A stretch of 39,224 bases of DNA, from NCBI GenBank assembly GCA_913056335.1, contig CAJXLX010000017.1:1-39224 (forward strand). Direction: 5' to 3'. Below the pieces are notes generated by a model. It was not told the DNA's origin, did no database searches, and saw only the letters and a list, made by a program, of their open reading frames with translations. A program made the translations under genes and the position numbers. The stretch is from an uncultured Rhodothermaceae bacterium (lineage in GTDB: Bacteria > Bacteroidota > Rhodothermia > Rhodothermales > Salinibacteraceae). Positions 16,999 to 25,248 of the stretch are shown in pieces (positions within the stretch are counted from its first letter, which is position 1; every line of letters begins with the position of its first letter).

Positions 16999-19900
16999 AT
17001 GCGTATCAGCGATCTTTCCGTCTCGTTCCGCACCGCGGTGATGGTGCTCGCCGTCATCATTACGGCGGGCGGCCTTACCAGCTACCTCACGATCCCGAAA
17101 GAGGCCAACCCCGACATCGAGATCCCCACGATTATCGTGCAGACCATCTACCCGGGCGCCAGCCCGGCGGATGTGGAGCCGCTCGTCACGCAGACCATCG
17201 AGCAGGAGCTGCAAGGCATCGAGGGCGTCGACGAAATCCGGTCGATCTCTGCCGAGGGCGTCTCCGTCATCATCATCGAGTTTCTGGCGGGCACGCCCAC
17301 AAGCCAGGCCTATCAGCGCGTCACCGACGACGTTGACCGCGCGATCCCTGACCTGCCCACCGATGTGGAGGAGCCGGTTGTGAACGAAGTCGACCTCTCT
17401 GACTTCCCGATTCTAACGGTGAACCTCTCGGCCGATTACCCGATTGCGCGCTTGCAGCGGGTCGCTGAGAATCTGCAGGACGTAATCGAGGCCGTGCCTG
17501 GCGTGCTCGAAGCCACCCTCAGCGGCGATGTAGAGCGCGAGGTGCGCGTCAACGTGGATCTAAACGCCCTGCATGGCTACGGACTCACCTACAACAGCAT
17601 CGTCAGCGCTATTCAGCGCGAGAACGTGAACGTACCCGGCGGCTCCATCGACGTAGACCGCCAGAACTACCTCATCCGTGTGGATGGCGAGGTGGACGAG
17701 CCGCGCGCCATCGAAGACTTCGTGGTCGCCAGTCCCGACGGCACGCCCGTCTACATTCGTGACGTAGCCGACGTGGAGTTTAGCTTCACCGACCGTACCT
17801 CGTTTGCACGGCTGCGCCAGCTACAGACGGAACAGCCCAACGAAACCTTCGAGCCGGTCGAAAACTGGCAAGATAGCGAGCAAGTCATCAGCCTCGAAAT
17901 CACCAAGCAGTCGGGCGACAACATTCTGGAGACGGTCGACGCGGTGTTTTCGGAGCTGGAGGCCTTCCCGTTTCCCAATGGCACCAGCTGGATCATCACC
18001 GGCGACGAGAGCGAGAACGTGCGCAATCTCGTCTCTGACCTCGAAAACAACATCATCAGTGGGCTCATCTTTGTGGTGCTGGTGCTGCTCTTCTTCCTGG
18101 GCGTGCGCAACGCCACGCTCGTTGCCGTTGCCGTGCCCCTATCGATGTTTGTGTCGTTCATGGTGCTGCAAGCCCTGGGCATCACCCTGAACTTTATTGT
18201 GCTGTTTACGCTGATTGTGGCGCTCGGCATTCTGGTGGATAACGCCATTGTGATTGTCGAGAACATCTACCGGCTCATGGACGAAGAGGGCCTGGGGCCG
18301 ATCGAGGCCGCCAAAGAGGGCGCCAGCGCGTTTGCGGGTTCCATTACCGTGGCTACGCTTACCACCTCGCTCACCTTTGCGCCCATGCTGCTATGGCCCG
18401 GCCTCATCGGCGAGTTCATGAGCTTCCTGCCGCTTACGCTGATCATTGCGCTGTTGGCCTCGCTCTTCGTGGCAGTGTTCATTAGCCCGGCCACCATGGC
18501 CATCTTTGGCCGCACCGACGACATGGACGACAGCGGCGGCCTCTCGCGCACGGGCTGGTACCTGGTGCTGGCCGGGCTTGCTCTCTCGGCGCTTACGCTG
18601 GGGCTGGCCAACTGGCCAACGCTGCTGGTGCTGGCCGTTGCTACCCCTGTGGCGTATCTGCTCTTTATCTACGCGTTTCAGCCCGTCTCCGAGCGCTTCA
18701 TCCACGACGTATTGCCGCGCGTGCTGGCGTACCACCGCATGCTGCTAAGCTGGGCCCTGCAGCGCGATTATAGCGACAACCGGGCGCATCTCAAAAACAT
18801 GTGGGCCCTGGGCAGCCTTACAAGCGGTCTGCTTCTGGGGATACTGGGCGGCGTCATCACGCTCGTAAGTCCGGTAGCAGGATACGTATTCTTAGTGCCT
18901 GCGGGGCTCTTGTTGGTCGCCGGCGTGCTGGGTACCGCGTTGCACTCGGTGCTCGGCCTGATGCGTGGCGGCTGGTTCACGGTGCAGTCTGGCGCCGTGC
19001 TTGCCGTGGGACTGGCTGCTGTGCTGGGCCTAACGACGCTCGTGCTGCGGTCTATCGACCCGATCGTCTATCTCATCATCATGGTGCTGCCGGTGGCCAT
19101 TATGGCGCTGGGCGCGCTGGGCATGGTGCTGCCGGCCCCGCGCCTGCTCACCGACAATCGCTCGGTGCTGCTGAACGGACTGCTGGGCAGTGCGCTGGCG
19201 ATCTTTGCGCTCTTCTATGCCGCTAACCCCGGCGTCGAGTTTTTCCCCGAAACCGACCCCAGCCAAGTGCGCGTTACGATGGAGGCACCGCTTGGCACCA
19301 ATATCTACGCCAACAATGCCTCTGCGCAGCGCGCCGAGGAGCAGCTTGTGGATCTGCTGAGCGAGGACGAGCGCGTGTTTGCCAACACCGAAAACATGCT
19401 CACCAACGTCGGCGTGGCCAGTTCGGGCGACTTCGGCGGCGGCCAGCCGCGTGCAGAGCTGGCGCGCATTACATTTAACCTGCGCGACTATGCCGACCGC
19501 GCCGAGCCCAGCACTACCACGCTGGCGCGTATTCGCGAAGCCATATCGGGCACGCTGCCCGACATCCTGCTCGACATTCAGCGCGACCAGGTGGGGCCGC
19601 CCACCGGTCCGCCGGTAAACATCGAGATTACCGGGCCCGAGTTCGACGTGATTGCGGACCTCTCCGAGCAGGTGCAGCAGCGCCTGGCCCAAGGCGTAAG
19701 CGAGGGCACGCTCGACGGCCTCGTCGATGTGCAGGACAATCTGGAGTTGGCTCGCCCCGAGCATCGCATTAATGTGGACCGGCAAGAAGCGGCGCGCTAC
19801 GGGCTGAGCACCGGGCAGATTGGGCAAGCCGTGCGCACAGCCGTCAACGGCATCGAGGCCAGTACCTACCGCCAAGACGAAGAAGACTACGACATCACCG

Positions 19901-20781
19901 TGCGCCTGGCCCCCGAAGATCGCGCCAGCCTCGAAAGTCTGGAGAGCCTGCGCATCGCCAATGCCGAAGGCGCGCTTATTCCGCTTTCTAACGTGGCCGA
20001 GTTTGAGGATGGCGCCGGCCTCGGCTCCATCACCCGGCTCGACCTAAACCGTGTGGCGGTTATCGAGGGGCAGAACGCCCCCGGCTACTCGGGCCCCGAG
20101 GTCTTGAGCCGCGTGCAAACGTATCTGGCCGACTTCCGCCAGAACGAGATTCCCGACGGATACACGATGCAGTACACCGGCGAGCAGGAAGATCAGAATC
20201 AAGCGTTTAGCTTCCTGCTCTTTGCGCTGGGGGCCGGCATCATGTTCATCTTTCTGGTGACGGTCGCCAAGTTTAACTCGCTGGCGGCCCCGCTCATTGT
20301 GCTGCTGGCCGTGGGCCTCAGCCAAATCGGCGTCGTGTTCACGCTGGCTGTCAGTCAAACACCGTTTGGGCTGATGGTCTTTATCGGCATCATCAGCCTG
20401 TTCGGTATTCTGGTGAACAACAACATCGTGCTGCTCGACTACATTCAGCAGTTGCGGAACCAAGGCGCCACCGATCGCGCCTCCATCATTAACGGCAGCG
20501 TCGACCGGCTGCGTCCGGTACTGCTTACGGCCCTTACGACGATTCTGGCACTCATCCCGCTTACCTTCGGGCTGAATGTAGACTTCATTGGACTGCTGAC
20601 TGAGCTTGATCCGGCGTTTCAGTTCGGCTCCGAAAACACGCAGTTCTGGAGCCCGATGGGCACGTCTATCATCGGTGGGCTGATCTTTGCACTGTTTCTT
20701 ACGCTGGTGGTGGTGCCGGTCATCTACTCCGCGTTTGAGTCGTTCGGGCGCTGGTCGCTGCGTACGTTGCGGCGCGCCTAA
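16999..20781 (+). CDS. RND family efflux pump with an extra membrane insert
   Basis: A 1260-residue inner-membrane proton-driven exporter of the AcrB/HAE type; about 1030-1060 residues is usual. TM1 is at 11-31, the porter domain at 35-340, TM2-TM6 at about 352-503. TM4 has GILVDNAIVIVEN, with Asp414 in the proton-relay position and Asn where AcrB has a second Asp. The second porter domain is about 745-1035, then TM8-TM12. The unusual part is residues about 515-712, between TM6 and TM7. AcrB has only a short amphipathic helix there, but this protein shows roughly six more hydrophobic segments (about 520-537, 541-559, 606-622, 627-650, 664-684, 689-711). TM7 follows at about 724-742. An even number keeps the topology. 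It ends the tetR operon. Substrates are unknown. Confidence 0.93.
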   Translation: MRISDLSVSFRTAVMVLAVIITAGGLTSYLTIPKEANPDIEIPTIIVQTIYPGASPADVEPLVTQTIEQELQGIEGVDEIRSISAEGVSVIIIEFLAGTPTSQAYQRVTDDVDRAIPDLPTDVEEPVVNEVDLSDFPILTVNLSADYPIARLQRVAENLQDVIEAVPGVLEATLSGDVEREVRVNVDLNALHGYGLTYNSIVSAIQRENVNVPGGSIDVDRQNYLIRVDGEVDEPRAIEDFVVASPDGTPVYIRDVADVEFSFTDRTSFARLRQLQTEQPNETFEPVENWQDSEQVISLEITKQSGDNILETVDAVFSELEAFPFPNGTSWIITGDESENVRNLVSDLENNIISGLIFVVLVLLFFLGVRNATLVAVAVPLSMFVSFMVLQALGITLNFIVLFTLIVALGILVDNAIVIVENIYRLMDEEGLGPIEAAKEGASAFAGSITVATLTTSLTFAPMLLWPGLIGEFMSFLPLTLIIALLASLFVAVFISPATMAIFGRTDDMDDSGGLSRTGWYLVLAGLALSALTLGLANWPTLLVLAVATPVAYLLFIYAFQPVSERFIHDVLPRVLAYHRMLLSWALQRDYSDNRAHLKNMWALGSLTSGLLLGILGGVITLVSPVAGYVFLVPAGLLLVAGVLGTALHSVLGLMRGGWFTVQSGAVLAVGLAAVLGLTTLVLRSIDPIVYLIIMVLPVAIMALGALGMVLPAPRLLTDNRSVLLNGLLGSALAIFALFYAANPGVEFFPETDPSQVRVTMEAPLGTNIYANNASAQRAEEQLVDLLSEDERVFANTENMLTNVGVASSGDFGGGQPRAELARITFNLRDYADRAEPSTTTLARIREAISGTLPDILLDIQRDQVGPPTGPPVNIEITGPEFDVIADLSEQVQQRLAQGVSEGTLDGLVDVQDNLELARPEHRINVDRQEAARYGLSTGQIGQAVRTAVNGIEASTYRQDEEDYDITVRLAPEDRASLESLESLRIANAEGALIPLSNVAEFEDGAGLGSITRLDLNRVAVIEGQNAPGYSGPEVLSRVQTYLADFRQNEIPDGYTMQYTGEQEDQNQAFSFLLFALGAGIMFIFLVTVAKFNSLAAPLIVLLAVGLSQIGVVFTLAVSQTPFGLMVFIGIISLFGILVNNNIVLLDYIQQLRNQGATDRASIINGSVDRLRPVLLTALTTILALIPLTFGLNVDFIGLLTELDPAFQFGSENTQFWSPMGTSIIGGLIFALFLTLVVVPVIYSAFESFGRWSLRTLRRA

Positions 20782-20903
20782 CGCGCTGTTAGCCTATCGG
20801 CGAATGCATCTGAGGCACGGACACGGGGGGCGGTTTCGCTTCTCGTGTCCGCGCTGTATCTTGCCGGATGTCGTGCTCTGTTTCGTGCCGTACGCCACCG
20901 TCT

Positions 20904-22283
20904 ATGAACTTCAAAATGCCCCACACGCTTGCGCTACTCTTCTTCCTGATGGTCGGCGCCCTCGCGCTAACCTGGGTGGTCCCCTCCGGCGCGTTCGACA
21001 CCGAGATGGTAAACGGACGCGAGGCCGTGGTGCCGGGTACCTTCGAATTGGGGACCGATGCCGATACGCTCACCCCCGTCGACATATTCACAGCCATCCC
21101 CCAGGCGTTTGCGGATTCGCAGAACATCATCTTCTTCCTGTTTATCATCGGCGGCGTGCTCGCGGTCATCCGCGAAACCGGCACCATCGACGCGCTCCTG
21201 GGGCGGCTGTTGGATGCGCTGGGCGGGCGGCCGGGCCTGCTCATCTTCATTACGATCTTTGTGTTTGCGCTCACCTCCAGCATTATGGGCGCATCGGCGG
21301 AGTACATCCCCTTTGTGCTCATTCTGGCGGCGCTCTGTCGCACCATGAAGATGGATACAATGACCGCCGTCGGCATTATCGTAGCCGGATACGGCATTGG
21401 GTATGGCGCAGCGGCGTTTAATCAGTATACGGTGGTTGTGGCCCAGGGCATTGCCGGACTTGAGACGTACTCGGGCTGGCCCGTGCGCATGGCGCTGCTA
21501 CTGCCTTTTGTGGCCGTAGGCACGCATCACGTGTATCACTACGCCCGCCAGGTGCAGGCAAACCCAGCCGCCAGCCTTGTATCCGACCTTGCGATGCCGG
21601 TTGAGGAAGAGGACACCGACACGGCCAGCTACCCCGCGCTGCAGTGGACGCACATTGCGATCATGGTTTCCTTTCTTGGGGCGCTGGGCACGGCGGTGTG
21701 GGGCATTGCCACGCAGGGCTGGTACCTCACCGAACTGGGCGCGGCCTTCCTGATTCTGGGGGTCGTAACCGCTGCCATTGGTCGCCTGGGGCCCAGCCTG
21801 ATGGCCAAGGAATTTGTCGTGGGGGCCAAGGAGCTTACCGAAACCGCCCTGCTCGTGGGCATTGCGCGCGGCATTGCGCTCATCATGGAAGAGGGCGAGA
21901 TTCTGCATACCATCGTGTATGCCCTCTCCGTGCCACTCGACGCTGTTGGCCCCGAAATCGCTGGCGTGGGCATGATGGGCATGCAGGCCGTCATCAACCT
22001 GTTCGTGCCCTCGGGCAGCGGCCAGGCCTTCGTCACCATGCCACTGCTGGCTCCGCTCAGCGACCTGCTGGGCATGTCGCGCCAGATTGCGGTGCAGGCG
22101 TTTCTCTACGGCGACGGCTTCGCCAACATGATCGTGCCTACCAACGCGGTGCTCATGGGCATTCTGGGCATGGCGGGCATCCCCTACGACCGCTGGTTTC
22201 GGTTCTGCATGCCGCTGGTGCTCAAGCTCCTGGCCCTGGCCGCCGTCTGCATGGTAGGCATGGTGATGCTGGGCTTCGCGTAG
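20904..22283 (+). CDS. YfcC-family (DcuC/ArsB-like) membrane carrier
   Basis: 459 residues with about twelve membrane segments. The family marks are PHTLALLFFLMVGALALTWV then PSGAF near the N-terminus, FLFIIGGVLAVIRETGTIDA, TSSIMGASAEYIPF, GYGIGYGAAAFNQYTV, the repeat-like ALLVGIARGIALIMEEG, and INLFVPSGSGQAFVTMPLL followed by LYGDGFANMIVPTNAVLMG, where the paired half-site hairpins of the ion-transporter superfamily lie. Such carriers are thought to take up or exchange amino acids or C4-dicarboxylates with cations; the substrate here is not known. I use the ATG at 20904; an earlier one at 20868 adds a Cys/Ser-rich lead. It lies 122 bases after the RND gene and may have its own promoter. Confidence 0.88.
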   Translation: MNFKMPHTLALLFFLMVGALALTWVVPSGAFDTEMVNGREAVVPGTFELGTDADTLTPVDIFTAIPQAFADSQNIIFFLFIIGGVLAVIRETGTIDALLGRLLDALGGRPGLLIFITIFVFALTSSIMGASAEYIPFVLILAALCRTMKMDTMTAVGIIVAGYGIGYGAAAFNQYTVVVAQGIAGLETYSGWPVRMALLLPFVAVGTHHVYHYARQVQANPAASLVSDLAMPVEEEDTDTASYPALQWTHIAIMVSFLGALGTAVWGIATQGWYLTELGAAFLILGVVTAAIGRLGPSLMAKEFVVGAKELTETALLVGIARGIALIMEEGEILHTIVYALSVPLDAVGPEIAGVGMMGMQAVINLFVPSGSGQAFVTMPLLAPLSDLLGMSRQIAVQAFLYGDGFANMIVPTNAVLMGILGMAGIPYDRWFRFCMPLVLKLLALAAVCMVGMVMLGFA

Positions 22284-22287
22284 ACTA

Positions 22288-22451
22288 AGAACCTGTTTTG
22301 ATTTTTTTACTTTGGGCTCCGAGCGGCTCCACTGGGCTGCAAATTGCCCCTAATTTCGGCCCGTAGCCCCGGCTACGAACCTCGATTGAGGTCCAATTTT
22401 CGCCTCAGCGGCCCTCGCTCTCGCCCTCAAACCAAAACCCAAACAGGTTCT
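22288..22451. mobile_element. MITE-like palindromic element
   Basis: A 164-base non-coding unit bounded by perfect 11-base inverted ends, AGAACCTGTTT (22288-22298) and AAACAGGTTCT (22441-22451). Similarity of the ends continues imperfectly through a T-rich stretch and GGGC/GAGCG blocks, so the whole is one long imperfect palindrome. In the middle are two small perfect hairpins, GTAGCC-CC-GGCTAC and ACCTC-GATT-GAGGT. It starts 4 bases after the stop of the YfcC gene. There is no transposase. Flanking bases do not show a clear target duplication longer than one or two A/T bases. It resembles non-autonomous IS-derived repeats or a large REP/BIME-type element and could also act as a terminator for the upstream gene. 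It is the only copy in the window. Confidence 0.6.
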
Positions 22452-22488
22452 AATACTGACGCCCCCTGCTCAAAAACGATTTCGGCAA

Positions 22489-22747
22489 TCACGTGAAGAG
22501 CATCGACATGGTTGGAAGCCGCGTCTCGAATCGCAGCGCCGTTCCGTCCTTCAGCAGCAAGCCCATCGGCGCTGGGGGCTCTGCCACCAGATCATCGCGA
22601 GATATGCCTACGGTGTAATGCGAACGCTCCGGCTCCGTAAACGGGTTGAGGAGGACAGCTCGGAGCCCGTTGTGTCTGTCGAGGCGCGGAAGCGAGAAAA
22701 GCTGCTGCAACTCAGCCTTCCACCGATCGCAAGCCTTGCTTCTGCGC
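22489..22747 (-). pseudogene. Possible coding remnant, unrecognised
   Basis: On the minus strand an open stretch of about 85 codons ends in TGA at 22489. It has coding-like codon use and a protein-like string, including LNPFTEPERSHYTVGISRDD and PMGLLLKDGTALRFETRLP. It has no start of its own: the only upstream start lies inside the dinB-like gene, in another frame. It could be the 3' end of a gene whose front was lost, or a chance open frame. I recognise no family. Confidence 0.25.
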
Positions 22748-23290
22748 TCATTCCGGGGCAGACCAGTCCGTTTCCTTGAGATTACACGGGGGCCAGATGC
22801 CAAGTAAACGGCGCACCGTAACGACTTGTCCGAGGTGATAGGCATTGTGATCCGCAATGCTTCCGATCTCCTCAGCGTAGCGGGTACTGTGGTAGCCTAC
22901 CCCACTGGCGTGCGGAATCTCGCCCGCCATGTCGATAGACGGATTGTTCACGAGCATCCGTACGTCCTGCAGATCAGCTTGAAACTGGTTGAGGCTCTTG
23001 GTCCATGCCGCGTCGCTGGGCGGCCCGAGCGCGTCGGGCCAATAGTCGTCCGGCCACGCCGAGAAGGTGTAGTTGGGATCTGTGCAGTACCGGAGGTAGT
23101 CGGCCTGTGACCGTCGCATGTGCTCCAGGATCTGCCAGAGCGAATACGCCTCGGGCAGTCCATCGGGCAATACGCCTCGGGCGGGAGCAGGAATCGCCCG
23201 GAGGATCTCCGTGTGCGACCGGCGGGCCACGGTGGCGTCGAGTTGTGTAGTGAGGAGGGCACGGAGGGCATCAGATCCAGTCATAGACAT
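22748..23290 (-). CDS. DinB-family (DinB_2) metal-binding protein
   Basis: A 180-residue four-helix-bundle protein. The family marks are the first ligand histidine in SLWQILEHMRRSQADYLRYC (about residues 50-69) and the paired histidines in SIADHNAYHLGQVVTVRRLL (about 143-162), which bind a divalent metal in DinB/YfiT-like proteins. Relatives include thiol-dependent transferases (bacillithiol, mycothiol) and many uncharacterised members; DNA-damage induction is known only for the Bacillus founder. The start at 23290 is an ATG; another in-frame ATG is two codons later. It sits alone in a region of broken genes between the palindromic element and the SNF2/SWIM remnant. The exact reaction is unknown. 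Confidence 0.82.
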   Translation of the reverse strand: MSMTGSDALRALLTTQLDATVARRSHTEILRAIPAPARGVLPDGLPEAYSLWQILEHMRRSQADYLRYCTDPNYTFSAWPDDYWPDALGPPSDAAWTKSLNQFQADLQDVRMLVNNPSIDMAGEIPHASGVGYHSTRYAEEIGSIADHNAYHLGQVVTVRRLLGIWPPCNLKETDWSAPE

Positions 23291-23500
23291 TGGCGCGACG
23301 CGGGGCGTGAGAGTTAAGCAAGGCGTAATGGCCCAACAGGAGAAAAAGCGAAGTTGTTTGAGATCCTGATTGCGGTTTGGTTTCCAGGCGAGAGCGAGCG
23401 CGTCCGCATCGGTTGTGAATCATGGCCAATGCTCGCAGTTCGGCATCCTGCTGCATGCTCTCCTTTCGCTCGTTCACCCGCTTGCTCTTTGCATGATGCA

Positions 23501-23926
23501 TCAGGGTGACTCCGCCAATGCTCCTTCCGTCTCGAATGCCTTCATGCCCGTCTCCGCAGCAGCCTCGTACATCGATTCAAGTGTGTTGATGAGATCCACG
23601 TCGGATCGCCAGAACGGAAACTTGCCCAGCTGTTTCGGGAGAGCCGCGTGGGTGGAGGGCCTTTCGACGGATCCGTACGCGTTGCTTGGCACGTTGGGAG
23701 CATCCCAGAATCCGTCGGTCTGCAGCGGTACAGGGGCAAGCGCCGAATCATTGGCAGATGCGGCGCCGGGATCGGTGGGAGCATCGTTGCCGCCAATGCG
23801 ATCCATGAGCGCGCCCTGTCGCATCCCTCGCAGACGGAAGAGCAAGAATGGGTCGCGATCAAACTCCTCGGCAAGCAAGAGATAGACCGCCGCAATGTGC
23901 TTGCAGGGTTTCCTGCCAGCGGGCAT
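23501..23926 (-). pseudogene. SWIM zinc-finger protein, C-terminal remnant
   Basis: The family-like part begins at about base 23908 with PCKHIAAVYLLLAEEFDRDP and FLLFRLRGM. This is the second half of a SWIM zinc finger (CxC...CxH) and the helix after it, as in the SWIM proteins encoded next to bacterial SNF2 helicases. The first Cys pair and the roughly 200 residues normally before it are absent. A variable tail continues to the TGA at 23501, with a plausible ending (DLINTLESMYEAAAETGMKA). The open frame has an ATG at 23926, but the residues before PCKHI come from the SNF2 fragment read in another frame. Without the first half of the zinc finger it should not fold as SWIM, so I call it a pseudogene. 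Confidence 0.7.
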
Positions 23927-24413
23927 GGTACGTGCTGTTCCGCTCTTGTATGCCGGGCAGGAACTGCTCGCGAGCTACCAGGGCCCCTGCAAAGCGGACA
24001 ACATGAGCCCAGTAGACCAAGTCGCTCCCAAACAATTGGCTGGGCGCAAACATGCGACGCTCAAGATCGCCCGCACAAAGGTCGATGACTGCCGCCCGGT
24101 CGAGTGGAAGCGTCGGCACGCGCCATGGGGCGAGGGAGGCCGCATCCGCATGGCTGGGGAAGTCGTTGCCCTCATCCAGTACCGGCGATGATGGCACAGC
24201 GGCACCGCGTACCGTGGGCAGCCACGCAACGAGCGTATCTGGTGCTTCGTCTACCAACAGCCCTTGCTCATTGAGCAGATTCATTAGCACATCGGGCTGG
24301 CAGGCTCGGGAACGGAGGTTGGGCTCTGCATCACCAATCTGATATTTCGGTTCCGACGTTTCGCCCCACAGATGTAGCTGGTTGCTCCACCAACCGAGAT
24401 GAAAAATATGCAT
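23904..24413 (-). pseudogene. SNF2-type helicase, N-terminal remnant
   Basis: From the ATG at 24413 (MHIFHLGWWSNQLHLWGET) the frame gives about 170 residues resembling the N-terminal region of the bacterial SNF2 helicases that pair with SWIM proteins. Marks are an early L-H/L-G-x-W plus L-W-G-E, then LPTVRGAAVPSSPVL, LAPWRVPTLPLDRAAVIDL, LFGSDLVYWAHVVRFAGALV and AREQFLPGI. Similarity stops at ARWQETL (base 23904). The frame continues out of family for 14 more codons to a stop at 23859. The accessory and helicase domains, many hundreds of residues, are gone. The DNA passes directly into the SWIM remnant in a different frame, so one deletion removed the end of this gene and the start of the next. 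Confidence 0.68.
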
Positions 24414-24776
24414 GCGAACCACTGGATAAAATGGAGAACCACACGGGAGCGGTCAGAGCTGGGCTTCTTTTGATGCCAAGAAAAACGGCCATCGCACCAG
24501 CGCGCCACACTGACCGGCGATAGGTCGAATTGTTCTTCGTCGTTGGTGCCCGTGTTGCCTGGATGCTTCGTTGCCCGTCTCGAGAATTGATCAACGCTGA
24601 ACGGTGATGTAGCCCAGGCTTTCCTACGTTGCACATTGCTTGCAGACCTCCTTTTCATCCACTGGATACCGGGGCTGTGATAGTCGTGGGATCCCATTGA
24701 TCGTTATGGATCTACAGGTCTACTGTGTAGAGAGAGACGGTCCTTCGTATTCTGATTCCTCATTTACGTATTTACT
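24414..24776. other. Intergenic region between SNF2 remnant and dut
   Basis: No convincing gene. A minus-strand open frame of 137 codons runs through it, but its residue use (many Arg, Ser, Cys, His) resembles no family. It is more A/T-rich than the dut side. A short palindrome TCTAC-TGT-GTAGA at 24719-24731 lies 46 bases upstream of the dut start and could be part of its promoter region. Confidence 0.35.
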
Positions 24777-25232
24777 ATGCCCACCCGCATCCCGCTAACG
24801 CGCCTTGCCCACGCTGCCGACCTGCCGCTACCCGAGCACGCTACCCCGCACAGCGCAGGCGTAGACTTGCGCGCTGCCCTGCCCGACGATGCCCCGCACA
24901 CGCTGGAGCCGGGAGCGCGCACGCTTGTGCCGACTGGACTTCAAATTGCGCTCCCTGCGGGATGCGAAGGGCAGGTGCGCCCCCGTAGCGGATGGGCGGT
25001 ACGTACGGGCGTGACGGTCCTCAACGCACCGGGTACTATCGACGCAGACTATCGGGGCGAGGTGAAGGTTGCACTTATCAATCTGGGGCAGGAGCCGGTG
25101 ACCATCGAGCGCGGCATGCGCATCGCCCAACTGGTGGTCGCGCGCTACGAATCCGTCGATTGGAACGAGGTCGACACGCTGGAACCCACCACCCGCGGCA
25201 CAGGTGGATTTGGATCCACTGGTACATCCTAA
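24777..25232 (+). CDS. dut: dUTP diphosphatase
   Basis: A 151-residue trimeric dUTPase that hydrolyses dUTP to dUMP and pyrophosphate, keeping uracil out of DNA and supplying the dTMP precursor. All five motifs are in order: SAGVDLRA (26-33), RPRSGWA (68-74), [16 protein letters not shown] (about 82-97) with the catalytic Asp and stacking Tyr, RIAQLVV (about 115-121), and the C-terminal P-loop-like [10 protein letters not shown]. Motif 2 has Trp where Leu is usual. The ATG at 24777 gives a normal N-terminus. The carotenoid oxygenase gene starts 16 bases after the stop, so the two are probably co-transcribed although their jobs are unrelated. Confidence 0.96.
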   Translation: MPTRIPLTRLAHAADLPLPEHATPHSAGVDLRAALPDDAPHTLEPGARTLVPTGLQIALPAGCEGQVRPRSGWAVRTGVTVLNAPGTIDADYRGEVKVALINLGQEPVTIERGMRIAQLVVARYESVDWNEVDTLEPTTRGTGGFGSTGTS

Positions 25233-25248
25233 CTCATCTATCTGAGCG

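Noticed and set aside
23271-23501. Small minus-strand frame whose ATG overlaps the SWIM remnant stop (TGATG)
   Set aside because: It looks like coupled translation, but the product is low-complexity and runs into the dinB-like start. There is no family resemblance and the upstream gene is broken.
24284-24697. Minus-strand frame of 137 codons upstream of the SNF2 remnant
   Set aside because: Its composition resembles translated non-coding DNA, and it overlaps the well-supported SNF2-like N-terminus in another frame.
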